In this document: one piece after another, positions 16,919-24,283 of the stretch
Layout: each line of letters begins with the position of its first letter
Numbering within the stretch: position 1 is the stretch's first letter
IMG/VR virus record: IMGVR_UViG_3300033148_003115
Coordinates: 1 to 40,441 of that record
Direction: 5' to 3' (one strand)
DNA: 40,441 nt
Source: a virus
Notes under the pieces: generated by a model
Databases searched by the model: none
What the model saw: only the letters and a program-made list of their open reading frames with translations
Told to the model about the DNA's origin: nothing
Position numbers and translations under genes: made by a program

Positions 16919-17434
16919 CTATTTACACTTTAACTTCCACCAGTCTGTTTCTCCTTCTGAAACGCCACCCAGTAATTCAGTTACGGCATTACGCACGTTT
17001 GCATCATTAAAGTCATGTCCGCATATAATACCACCAATACGTATTTTTGGTAACCAGCTTTCTACATCTAGCTTAACATCTTCATATTCGTGACTAGCAT
17101 CTATATATACTAAATCAATATCATCTGGTACATCACTCACAGCTTCATGTGAAAACTTTCTTATAAATGTAATGTCATTAAAACCATCTATGTTTTCTAG
17201 TAAACCATTCATGTTATGCTTATTCTCGGGATATTTAACATCAAAAGAGTCTATTAAATACATATGTTTAGGGTTAAGCTGAACGCGCATATCAAACGCA
17301 TGACGTCCTTTCCATACACCAACTTCAACTATAATGTTCGTCTTAGACTTAAAATGCTTTTTAGCAAATAGAATAGACGGTCTAGACACCCACACATTCT
17401 TTTCTGAAAACCGCTGTAAATGACCACTCGCCAT
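16919..17434 (-). CDS. Class I SAM-dependent methyltransferase (Methyltransf_24-like)
   Basis: A methyltransferase with NIIVEVGVWKGRHAFDM as the SAM loop, YLIDSFDVKYPE as the acidic second motif, DIDLVYIDASHEYEDVKLDVESW, and GGIICGHDF. This set is typical of Methyltransf_24/CmcI-like O-methyltransferases, where the aspartates bind a metal. I chose the internal ATG at 17434 (172 aa), which has AGAGG upstream. The frame opens up to 17515 but would then overlap the preceding gene by 134 bp. The exact start is uncertain. Its role is probably glycan O-methylation. Confidence 0.72.
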   Translation of the reverse strand: MASGHLQRFSEKNVWVSRPSILFAKKHFKSKTNIIVEVGVWKGRHAFDMRVQLNPKHMYLIDSFDVKYPENKHNMNGLLENIDGFNDITFIRKFSHEAVSDVPDDIDLVYIDASHEYEDVKLDVESWLPKIRIGGIICGHDFNDANVRNAVTELLGGVSEGETDWWKLKCK

Positions 17435-17924
17435 AACTTTCGTCACCTCTCCAATCAGACGCATTGATTGGCTTACTATCGCTATCCCATCTTCCGCGCA
17501 AATCGCAATGTACAAGACTTACCTCTAGCTGTTTAGTAATATTCAATATGTCTTTAATGTCATAGTCTTTTTTGTGACTACCATTACACTTTGGGTGCCC
17601 TACGTTGTAATAGAACTTTTTATCAGGCATGTATAGCGTTAGTAATCCACCACAGCGTAACTTCTTAATCCATCTTTTCAGTATATCTGGAACATCTTCT
17701 GACGGCGCATCTTCTAGTGCATGTGATGAAAATATATAGTCTAGTTCATTATCATTAAACGGTAGCTCACAGAAGATATCTGCGATAACGTCTACCGCAT
17801 TAGCATTATGCACATCAAGACCTACAGCATCTTTGTGTATTTTGTTGTCACCACAGCCTAAGTCAGCACCATGTCCATGACACCACTTAAGTAGTCTGTC
17901 TCTCGCTAAGTTTATATTGTTCAT
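17382..17924 (-). CDS. Class I SAM-dependent methyltransferase (Methyltransf_11-like)
   Basis: A 180-aa methyltransferase. GADLGCGDNKI (about residues 19-29) is the SAM loop, VGLDVHN the second motif, and DYIFSSHALEDAP with IKKLRCGGLLTLYMP the later motifs. ALEDAP replaces the more common LEH phrase. The C-terminus WSFTAVFRKE is the usual closing strand. It overlaps the TylF-like gene by 38 bp and shares the island's head-to-tail packing. The substrate is not predictable. Confidence 0.75.
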   Translation of the reverse strand: MNNINLARDRLLKWCHGHGADLGCGDNKIHKDAVGLDVHNANAVDVIADIFCELPFNDNELDYIFSSHALEDAPSEDVPDILKRWIKKLRCGGLLTLYMPDKKFYYNVGHPKCNGSHKKDYDIKDILNITKQLEVSLVHCDLRGRWDSDSKPINASDWRGDESYGEWSFTAVFRKECVGV

Positions 17925-18450
17925 ATTTCTGTATGTAGTAATCTTTCTGTTCTAGTTCAACATTAAGACCATAGCGCGCGGCAAATTCATCAACAGCCCT
18001 TGTAGCGCCATCGCAATGTTGCTCTCTATAATCATCTAGTCTAAAAACACCACCTACGTTAAGATTGTCATATAACGTTTCTAGAATAAGTTTGTAACCT
18101 TCATATAAATCGCAATCTATATTTATAAAGCAGAATCTTTTATCTTTTATAAGATGTATAGTATCGCTAAACATACCTTTGTAAATGACAATCTGTCCGT
18201 TACTTCCATTTGTACCAAGCCTGCGTAGCACTTGCGCTTCTGATGTATCTGAAAATCTATGTTCATAAAACACTACCGGGCTGTCGTGCTTAGATAGCTT
18301 AGGTAACCCAGTAAATGAGTCAAATAGATATAATTTCTTTTTATAGTACACTATAACGGCATACAATCTAGATGCTGATTCTCCTCCATACACACCGAAC
18401 TCAGCAACGTCACCATCACACGAACTAAATATCTTATGTATTAGATTCAT
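17887..18450 (-). CDS. TylF-like (macrocin O-methyltransferase family) methyltransferase
   Basis: A 187-aa protein with the TylF family's ordered motifs: DVAEFGVYGGESA (14-26, SAM loop), LFDSFTGLP (42-50, the family hallmark), INIDCDLYEGYKLILETL (109-126) and GGVFRLDDY (133-141), whose aspartates bind the divalent metal. TylF enzymes methylate sugar hydroxyls (for example a deoxyhexose of tylosin), and relatives occur in surface-polysaccharide loci. It is shorter than TylF at the N-terminus, so it may be a minimal version. Its ATG lies inside the upstream gene's end (17-bp overlap). Confidence 0.83.
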   Translation of the reverse strand: MNLIHKIFSSCDGDVAEFGVYGGESASRLYAVIVYYKKKLYLFDSFTGLPKLSKHDSPVVFYEHRFSDTSEAQVLRRLGTNGSNGQIVIYKGMFSDTIHLIKDKRFCFINIDCDLYEGYKLILETLYDNLNVGGVFRLDDYREQHCDGATRAVDEFAARYGLNVELEQKDYYIQKYEQYKLSERQTT

Positions 18451-19003
18451 CAGCTTTCTTTTTTTCGTGTTTTACTGCTATTACGAGCATCTCGTCATTA
18501 CCTTCTCTGCGAAATGGCTTATCGTGATACTGTCCATTCATGAACCCTATATCGTAAAACCCAGCTTTGTTTAGAACTTCAGTGATAAGCTCTTGGTCGA
18601 ACCCAATAAGATGTTGGTTCTCAACACACATTGTTCCGCCCCATGTCCATATTATGATGTCTTTGAGTTTCTGTCGACCTCCGGTGTAAGACTTAAATAT
18701 ACATTCACAATTAGGCACTTTTAATTTAAGCTTTCCACCAATTTTCAATACTCGTCTCCATTCTTCAAGTACCCATATTGTATTTAGTAAGACTATACCG
18801 TCAGCATCATATCTTGGTAACATGTGCGGGATATGCTCAAGTACGCTTTCAGCGTATATTTCATCTATACTGTTCTTCTTGAATGGCAATTCTTGACTAA
18901 TATCTATACAGTAATCAACGTGGTCAAATTTACGTATATCAACGTTCTTATATCCCTTATCCCTCAAATTAGAATTAGGGCCACACCCAAAAAATAACTT
19001 CAC
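18434..19003 (-). CDS. Class I SAM-dependent methyltransferase
   Basis: A 189-aa paralogue of the 16374-16910 protein. Shared landmarks are MKLxFGCG at the start, RDKGYKNVDIR, AESVLEHI near residues 51-58, EEWRRVLKIGG and KLKVPN. The pair flanks the three other methyltransferase genes, consistent with local duplication. The start is GTG at 19003, preceded by AGGGGG. The substrate is unknown; a glycan hydroxyl is likely from context. Confidence 0.8.
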   Translation of the reverse strand: MKLFFGCGPNSNLRDKGYKNVDIRKFDHVDYCIDISQELPFKKNSIDEIYAESVLEHIPHMLPRYDADGIVLLNTIWVLEEWRRVLKIGGKLKLKVPNCECIFKSYTGGRQKLKDIIIWTWGGTMCVENQHLIGFDQELITEVLNKAGFYDIGFMNGQYHDKPFRREGNDEMLVIAVKHEKKKADESNT

Positions 19004-19012
19004 TTTATCCCC

Positions 19013-19342
19013 CTAATCTCTGTTATAATATTCTACAATTTTATTTCCGTATAAAAGATTTGCCTTAAGTCTGTGTATGCCATCCTGCAACTTGCCATCC
19101 TTAAACGCAATAGGCTTAAGAGTCTCACCACTTTTTAGTATTTCATGAAATGCTGATATACGTATGCTCGACCATACTTGAATTAAGACTATAGAAAGTT
19201 TATCGTCCGTACATTCGCGTATAAGTCTTTCAAACAACCATCTCTCTTTCAACATATCTCGCATTGTTAAAGGTCTTTCGTCTTTATCAATGGCAATAAT
19301 TTCACCACGCTTACAGCGTATATCTGCAATTCTTATATACAT
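19013..19342 (-). CDS. ParB/Srx-like small protein
   Basis: A 109-aa protein. It opens with a strand YIRIADIRCKRGEII, as ParB-like domains do, and ends with LKPIAFKDGKLQDGIHRLKA and NLLYGNKIVEYY. LQDGIHRLKANLLYG matches the DGxHR-x-x-A motif seen in ParB/Srx-fold phosphotransferases and nucleotide-binding proteins. Between them lies a helical insert (MRDMLKERWLFERLIREC). Its ATG shares bases with the preceding TAA (TAATG), so it is translationally coupled to the GT2 gene. A DNA-partition role is unlikely in this setting. Confidence 0.6.
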   Translation of the reverse strand: MYIRIADIRCKRGEIIAIDKDERPLTMRDMLKERWLFERLIRECTDDKLSIVLIQVWSSIRISAFHEILKSGETLKPIAFKDGKLQDGIHRLKANLLYGNKIVEYYNRD

Positions 19343-20241
19343 TAAAGCTCCTCATATTCTCTATACGTGTATCCCATAGCCTCATATAACGCTCTAAACT
19401 TTCTTCTAGTAGCCCAACCATGCTGTGAAAAGATGCAATCATGTTTCTTAAAGAAGTACTCTCTTCCCTTCTTCTTCTCGGGAGATGCCGCGTACTCACC
19501 TTTTAATGAACATGTCTGAGATGCTCTGTGATAAACATACATAGTTGGTGCAAGATACGTCCTCCAGCCAGCATCGCGTATACGCCAGCATAAGTCCAAA
19601 TCTTCGTCCCAATTCAACCCAATTTTTTCATCGAACAAGTAACCATCTATATCCTTAATCATGCTTTTGCGTATTGCGCAACACCAAAGCGATGTCCATG
19701 CATCAAGGCTAACTTCATCTAAGTTTTTTGGAATTGACGCCATGTGAGTCTTAAGCCACTCTGGATTAGAATCTTGTATCTGCTTATATCTATCCTCTTG
19801 ATTATAGCTATCTTCTTTAATATCCTCATTCCGTAAGTCGTTGTTCTCGTAAGCTTTAATCATTCCACATTGTGGATAGTCTAAAAAAATCTTAAGAGCA
19901 TTAGTAACCCAGAAGTCAGTAGCTATAACATCGTTTTCTATGAGAAATATGAACGCACCAGATGCTAATTCAACTCCAGAATTAAACCCACCTGTCATGC
20001 CAAGATTCTTTTCATGTCGCACAACAATAGCACCTTGTTTAACAAACGATTTATTCAAATCTTCCCAGCCTTTTGCTGAAGATGCGCTATCTATAACTAT
20101 AAGCTCGTATGCTGGATAAATAGTATGTTCCTTAATACTCTTAAAAGTCCAGGCACTACACTCTAAAAGCCAAGGAGTTATGTTATGCATCAGCATAACT
20201 ATACTTACAATGGGTGGTGTCTTAATCGTCTTTTTTTCCAT
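19342..20241 (-). CDS. GT2 family glycosyltransferase
   Basis: A 299-aa GT-A enzyme. IVSIVMLMHNITPWLLEC is the nucleotide-binding start, YELIVIDSAS the first acidic motif, KNLGMTGGFNSGVE the following loop, and IENDVI the DxD equivalent. DEKIGLNWDEDLDLCWRIRDAGW contains the catalytic-base region. It is related to rhamnosyl/galactofuranosyl-type GT2 enzymes. I chose ATG 20241 because GAGGAG lies four bases upstream; a four-codon extension has no site. A C-terminal helical tail contains YFFKKHD. Confidence 0.83.
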   Translation of the reverse strand: MEKKTIKTPPIVSIVMLMHNITPWLLECSAWTFKSIKEHTIYPAYELIVIDSASSAKGWEDLNKSFVKQGAIVVRHEKNLGMTGGFNSGVELASGAFIFLIENDVIATDFWVTNALKIFLDYPQCGMIKAYENNDLRNEDIKEDSYNQEDRYKQIQDSNPEWLKTHMASIPKNLDEVSLDAWTSLWCCAIRKSMIKDIDGYLFDEKIGLNWDEDLDLCWRIRDAGWRTYLAPTMYVYHRASQTCSLKGEYAASPEKKKGREYFFKKHDCIFSQHGWATRRKFRALYEAMGYTYREYEEL

Positions 20242-21112
20242 AAATCTCCTCAAATTTTATAATGTCTTCCGGTTTAAGTTGATGTATGTTCTGTCTGAAC
20301 CAATGCTCGTCCTTATCTTTAATTCTGTACATAGCGTTATCGCCTGATTGGGTAGCACCATGTTTCTTCTTAACATAATTTCCATAATCAACCCACTTCT
20401 CTGCTAACCCTTCATGGAAATGAAACGACTGACCATAGTGATGGAATATCCTAGACCCACCTACGAGATACAGATTTAACCCTTCATCTAAGCATCTCCA
20501 CGAGTAATCTATGTCATCAAATCCACCTAACCCTAAAGCTTCGTCAATCTTACCAACTTTGTTTATAGCTAATCTGGTCATGATTGTAGCGCACAATGGT
20601 AACCAGTTGCCACTTACCATTTTTTTGTCTTGTGGTCTACCTGCAAACTTAGCTATTGTCCCTTCCATAAGTTTCATTATTTCATCAAGGTTTCCTTCTA
20701 AAGCCATGTATTCTTTACTTCCGCGATGTATCTGTACAGGCATCATTAAGGCACAGTCCGGATGTGAATTAAGACTGACCATCATAGGTGCTAGCCACCC
20801 CTTAGGTACCAACGTGTCGTTATTAAGCAATAAAACGTCATTGTTTCCAGCAAGGTCTATACCAACATTATTACCTCTAATAAAACCTAGATTCTCTGTC
20901 TGCGGATATACTTTAACTTTTGGATGCTTCAAATTCTGTAAGTATTTACTAGGACAGCAGTTAGGATTCTCAAGACATTTATTCTCAACTATAATAACGT
21001 CATATTCTGGATAGAGAGTGTTATTCAAAACAGATTCCAAGCACTCTATTGACATCTTTTCTATCTCATCAGTACGAGACCACCACAACAAAATTATACT
21101 AATCTTTCTCAT
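20222..21112 (-). CDS. GT2 family glycosyltransferase (rhamnosyltransferase-like)
   Basis: A 296-aa GT-A enzyme with ISIILLWWSRTDEIEKMSIE at the N-terminus, YDVIIVENKC, then ENLGFIRGNNVGIDLA and LLNNDTLVPKGW (the NND metal site). LGLGGFDDIDYSWRCLDEG carries the base, followed by HHYGQSFHF. The order matches WbbL/RfbF-like GT2 proteins that extend surface polysaccharides. It shares a four-base ATGA overlap with the upstream GT4 gene and overlaps the downstream GT2 gene by 20 bp. Confidence 0.85.
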   Translation of the reverse strand: MRKISIILLWWSRTDEIEKMSIECLESVLNNTLYPEYDVIIVENKCLENPNCCPSKYLQNLKHPKVKVYPQTENLGFIRGNNVGIDLAGNNDVLLLNNDTLVPKGWLAPMMVSLNSHPDCALMMPVQIHRGSKEYMALEGNLDEIMKLMEGTIAKFAGRPQDKKMVSGNWLPLCATIMTRLAINKVGKIDEALGLGGFDDIDYSWRCLDEGLNLYLVGGSRIFHHYGQSFHFHEGLAEKWVDYGNYVKKKHGATQSGDNAMYRIKDKDEHWFRQNIHQLKPEDIIKFEEIYGKKDD

Positions 21113-22146
21113 TTCGTCCCTCTCTTAGAGTTTATTAGTTCTTGTAAAAACGCTGAGTTTCTCTCAGCATCTTTCTTCCACGTCCAGTAGTCTCTCGCCC
21201 AAGTAGCGCCAGTAGCGCCTTTCTTGCGAGCTTCATCCTGGTTGTCAAATATATGTTTAAACAGATGTGTTAAATGTTCTTCATCTGGGATAGCTTGATT
21301 ACCTGGTAAGTAACCAGCTTTCTTTAGAGTACAATTAATTCTGTAGCCAGTGCTAGGCGTGCAATAATCTCTGGGTCCTCCAAAATCTGTGATAACAAGG
21401 GGTAGTCCGCATGCCATTGCTTCAATACCGGGCAATGCGAAAGAATCTCCTTCTGTTGGGAGTACGAAACAATCACTCGACCTAAGCATTTCTCCAATTT
21501 CGTATCTAGTGTGTTCTTGATAGACCTTCTCAATGTTCTTAACTTTAATGCCATAGTCTTTTAGATTCCCCCAACTGTTAGATTTTATTATAAGCTTTGC
21601 ACCTTTAACATCACCCAAAGCTTTTTCAAACGCATTTATGAGCGCATGAGTACCTTTCCTGCCTTGTGCTACAGCTATAGTTATAAACGTGAAGTCACTA
21701 CCCTTTTTTCTTTCTCTCGGAAAAAATACATTATCGTCAAACCCTTGTCCACCAACGTGTATAGGCGTTGTTACACCAGCGTCCTGAAATGCTTTCTTCG
21801 TAAACTGCGACAGTGCGAATATTCCATCTGCATGTTTATTATGTATTTCGGCAGTAGCTTCATCTACTAAATTGCTATCCCAACACGACAGACTTATCTT
21901 GACTATATTAGCTGGTACGTCTCTTAATTCTAGCATATCTCTAGCTAACCCTTGTCGTATGAAAACATCATAATGCTCATATCTAGACGACAAACACCCA
22001 TAAACTTTCATTGGGATACAGCCATACGTATTAGAAGCATGTATTGTAACGTTATGTCCACAGTCTAAAAAGCCTCCAACGTTACCTATGGTTGATATTC
22101 CCCATGACTGGTTATCACCTATCTCACCTTTAAATAATATGTTCAT
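21109..22146 (-). CDS. GT-B glycosyltransferase (GT4-like)
   Basis: A 345-aa GT-B fold protein. The N-terminal domain opens MNILFKGEIGDNQSWGIST. The C-terminal Rossmann domain begins near FTFITIAVAQGRKGTHALI. EGDSFALPGIEAMACGLP in the C-terminal half is the E-x7-E nucleotide-sugar motif of GT4 enzymes, followed by VITDFGGPRDYC. It is a retaining type by family. AGAGGC precedes the ATG. The sugar is unknown. Confidence 0.82.
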   Translation of the reverse strand: MNILFKGEIGDNQSWGISTIGNVGGFLDCGHNVTIHASNTYGCIPMKVYGCLSSRYEHYDVFIRQGLARDMLELRDVPANIVKISLSCWDSNLVDEATAEIHNKHADGIFALSQFTKKAFQDAGVTTPIHVGGQGFDDNVFFPRERKKGSDFTFITIAVAQGRKGTHALINAFEKALGDVKGAKLIIKSNSWGNLKDYGIKVKNIEKVYQEHTRYEIGEMLRSSDCFVLPTEGDSFALPGIEAMACGLPLVITDFGGPRDYCTPSTGYRINCTLKKAGYLPGNQAIPDEEHLTHLFKHIFDNQDEARKKGATGATWARDYWTWKKDAERNSAFLQELINSKRGTK

Positions 22147-22154
22147 ATTGCCTC

Positions 22155-22352
22155 TTATAGATTCTGTGCTCTTTCAGCTAGTTCTCTATTGTGTATTTCT
22201 TCACATTTAGGGTGATATGGTTTACTATCAGACTTATCAACCATCATAACCTCTGCAAATGAAAAACAATTACAATACTTACATCTACCAACAACTCTAC
22301 CTCTTCTTCCAGCCCACCCTAAAACCTCATATCTTGCATCCGGCTCGCCCAC
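22155..22352 (-). CDS. Small zinc-binding protein
   Basis: A 65-aa protein with CKYCNC near residues 24-29 and a downstream YHPKCEEIH, giving a plausible Cys/His zinc site. The N-terminal part (WAGRRGRVVGRC) is basic. The start is GTG at 22352 with AGAGAGG upstream, overlapping the end of the methyltransferase gene by 26 bp. It resembles small phage zinc ribbons of unknown role and could bind nucleic acid or a partner enzyme. Confidence 0.6.
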   Translation of the reverse strand: MGEPDARYEVLGWAGRRGRVVGRCKYCNCFSFAEVMMVDKSDSKPYHPKCEEIHNRELAERAQNL

Positions 22353-23244
22353 AACATCCTCTCTTTCTAGCTATGATTACCATACCATTATGCATAGCAA
22401 TGTTTCCAATGTGTAACTTACTTAACAAATGAGCTATTATAGTGTACATCAATACCAGATAGTCGGGTTTATTAAATCTAACCATATTAGCTACTGACTT
22501 ACGTATAATAGCAGGTATGAATCCCGTCTCATGTCCATAATAAATCTTTACTATATCAAAACCTATGTCGTTCAGAAGTGATGTTAAGTTCTTCTTTGAG
22601 AAATAGTATATATGACCTGGAAGTATATATCTAGACGAAGCACCCTCAACCCGTCTAACTATGCTATCCATGTTAGTTGTCTGTATAAGTAGTACACCCT
22701 TATCGTTAAGAGCATCAAAACAGTTCTTAATTACTTTTCTAGGGTTCTCTAAGTGCTCTATAACTTCTATCATTGTTATGGCGCTATACTTACCTACTAT
22801 CTTCTCTTGCGCGTCGCACAGCTCAACATTTGAACCCTTAGCTTTTCCTTCGTTTATAGCATACTCTGAGATGTCATACCCCTTAGCTTGTATATCAAAT
22901 GATACAGCCTTGTCTACAAGCGCCCCAAACGAACACCCAATATCAAGCAAGCTATGTCGCGTAACTGTTTTAGAAGGCATAAACTTAATGAGATTCTGTA
23001 TTCTTCTGGTAAGCTCTATCTCTCTCAAAAACTTATCTTCACGCTCATCTATGTAAGAATACTCATTACCACCTCTGTAATAACCCTCATTGTACAAATC
23101 TTCTATATCAACATTGGTATCGTGTTTCCATATAAGACCACAGTTCCTACAGTGTACTATTTCGAAGGGCCTTAAGAACCTAGTTATTCTGTATTTGCGT
23201 TCTACATTATACGACAAACATGAAATACATTTATTTCGAGTCAT
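22327..23244 (-). CDS. Zinc-ribbon plus class I SAM methyltransferase
   Basis: A 305-aa protein. An N-terminal zinc ribbon has CISC at residues 6-9 and CRNC at about 32-35. A Methyltransf_23-type domain follows: SLLDIGCSFGALV (SAM loop), GYDISEYAINEG, ITMIEVIEHLENP, and a long closing domain. Zinc-ribbon methyltransferases of this layout are common in surface-polysaccharide and nucleotide-sugar pathways, where they modify sugars as C-, N- or O-methyltransferases. A Cys-rich C-terminus (CCGRAGC) is unusual. It overlaps the upstream gene by 14 bp. Confidence 0.82.
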   Translation of the reverse strand: MTRNKCISCLSYNVERKYRITRFLRPFEIVHCRNCGLIWKHDTNVDIEDLYNEGYYRGGNEYSYIDEREDKFLREIELTRRIQNLIKFMPSKTVTRHSLLDIGCSFGALVDKAVSFDIQAKGYDISEYAINEGKAKGSNVELCDAQEKIVGKYSAITMIEVIEHLENPRKVIKNCFDALNDKGVLLIQTTNMDSIVRRVEGASSRYILPGHIYYFSKKNLTSLLNDIGFDIVKIYYGHETGFIPAIIRKSVANMVRFNKPDYLVLMYTIIAHLLSKLHIGNIAMHNGMVIIARKRGCCGRAGCKI

Positions 23245-24283
23245 AATTAATTACGTCCCATACTCTAGACTTAGTTGGATTAATACCATAAAACCCCGAA
23301 TTCTTAATAGCTAGCTCTCTCACTTTCGTATACTTGAATGGTGACAATAATATGTCTGTAGCTATCTCAACAGCATCTACCACGCGATAATCGTCAACTG
23401 AAGTATCTGGAAAACATAGCCTGTTAGGTAAGTTAGCTTTTGTACCAATCATCGGAACCCCAAGCGCCGCACAGTCTTGGGCTAATCTTCCAACCACTTT
23501 AAACGTGTACATATGTATAGCGATATACGCTTTACTTAAATACTTAATAGCTTCATTGTAGTTTAACTCATCAACCAGCTCTATATCTTTAGCCCCATAA
23601 GCATCAATAATAGCTTGCGTCTCTTCTCGTTTATTAGGTGTCATATAATAAATAAACGCGTGCAGTTCAGAAAATCTCTGCTTTAAACATTTCCACACAG
23701 CTAGATTTGGTAGTATGTCTCTATTAAATCCACCAGGGTTCGATATACCTAAACACACAAGATTCTTGTCTTTGTCTTTAGGCTTTATAATGTTAGGGTA
23801 ATGCGTAGCTTCTTGATACATGGGCCAACCTGTATAGCGACACTTTCTTGGGTCATCTAAGCACCCACTGAAAAACTCGACCTCATCAGCATTAGTACAC
23901 ATTATATAGTCATACATCCGTATGCTTTCTATAAAGAGCTTTACATCTGCTAACGACCACCAAGCCGTAACATGAGTCTGTATATCTGTTATACCAATCA
24001 GTTTAAGCTCTGGTAGCGCTTCTCTTATCTTCTTGAGTACATGGAAGTACTCTGGGTATACATTTATAAACATATGCGTGTACTTCTTTAAAAAATCAAA
24101 CTTATCCAAGTCTTTCAAATCTGGATACCAATAGAAGTCTGCCCCACCAAAGAGCGTCGGAAACCCAGTACACCCATTCACTATGTCCTTTCTGGGTTGT
24201 GCGAATGGACATTGGTATGGCGATAGGAACGCAAACTTTTTATCTTCACACCAATTATCAAACTTCTCAACTTTACTTAACAT
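23231..24283 (-). CDS. GT-B-like glycosyltransferase
   Basis: A 350-aa protein with a GT-B-like layout: an N-terminal domain with FAFLSPYQCPFAQPRKD and a C-terminal Rossmann half starting KNLVCLGISNPGGFNRDI. A region AYIAIHMYTFKVVGRLAQDC with CAALGVPMIGT then corresponds to the nucleotide-sugar site, where the E-x7-E motif is poorly conserved. I chose ATG 24283 because GGAGG lies four bases upstream; an 11-codon extension has no site. It overlaps the triple-GT gene's stop by seven bases. Confidence 0.68.
   Translation of the reverse strand: MLSKVEKFDNWCEDKKFAFLSPYQCPFAQPRKDIVNGCTGFPTLFGGADFYWYPDLKDLDKFDFLKKYTHMFINVYPEYFHVLKKIREALPELKLIGITDIQTHVTAWWSLADVKLFIESIRMYDYIMCTNADEVEFFSGCLDDPRKCRYTGWPMYQEATHYPNIIKPKDKDKNLVCLGISNPGGFNRDILPNLAVWKCLKQRFSELHAFIYYMTPNKREETQAIIDAYGAKDIELVDELNYNEAIKYLSKAYIAIHMYTFKVVGRLAQDCAALGVPMIGTKANLPNRLCFPDTSVDDYRVVDAVEIATDILLSPFKYTKVRELAIKNSGFYGINPTKSRVWDVINYDSK

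Noticed and set aside
16919-17515. Full-length reading of the methyltransferase from 17515
   Set aside because: It would overlap the preceding gene by 134 bp, and its first 27 residues do not belong to the methyltransferase fold. ATG 17434 is more likely.
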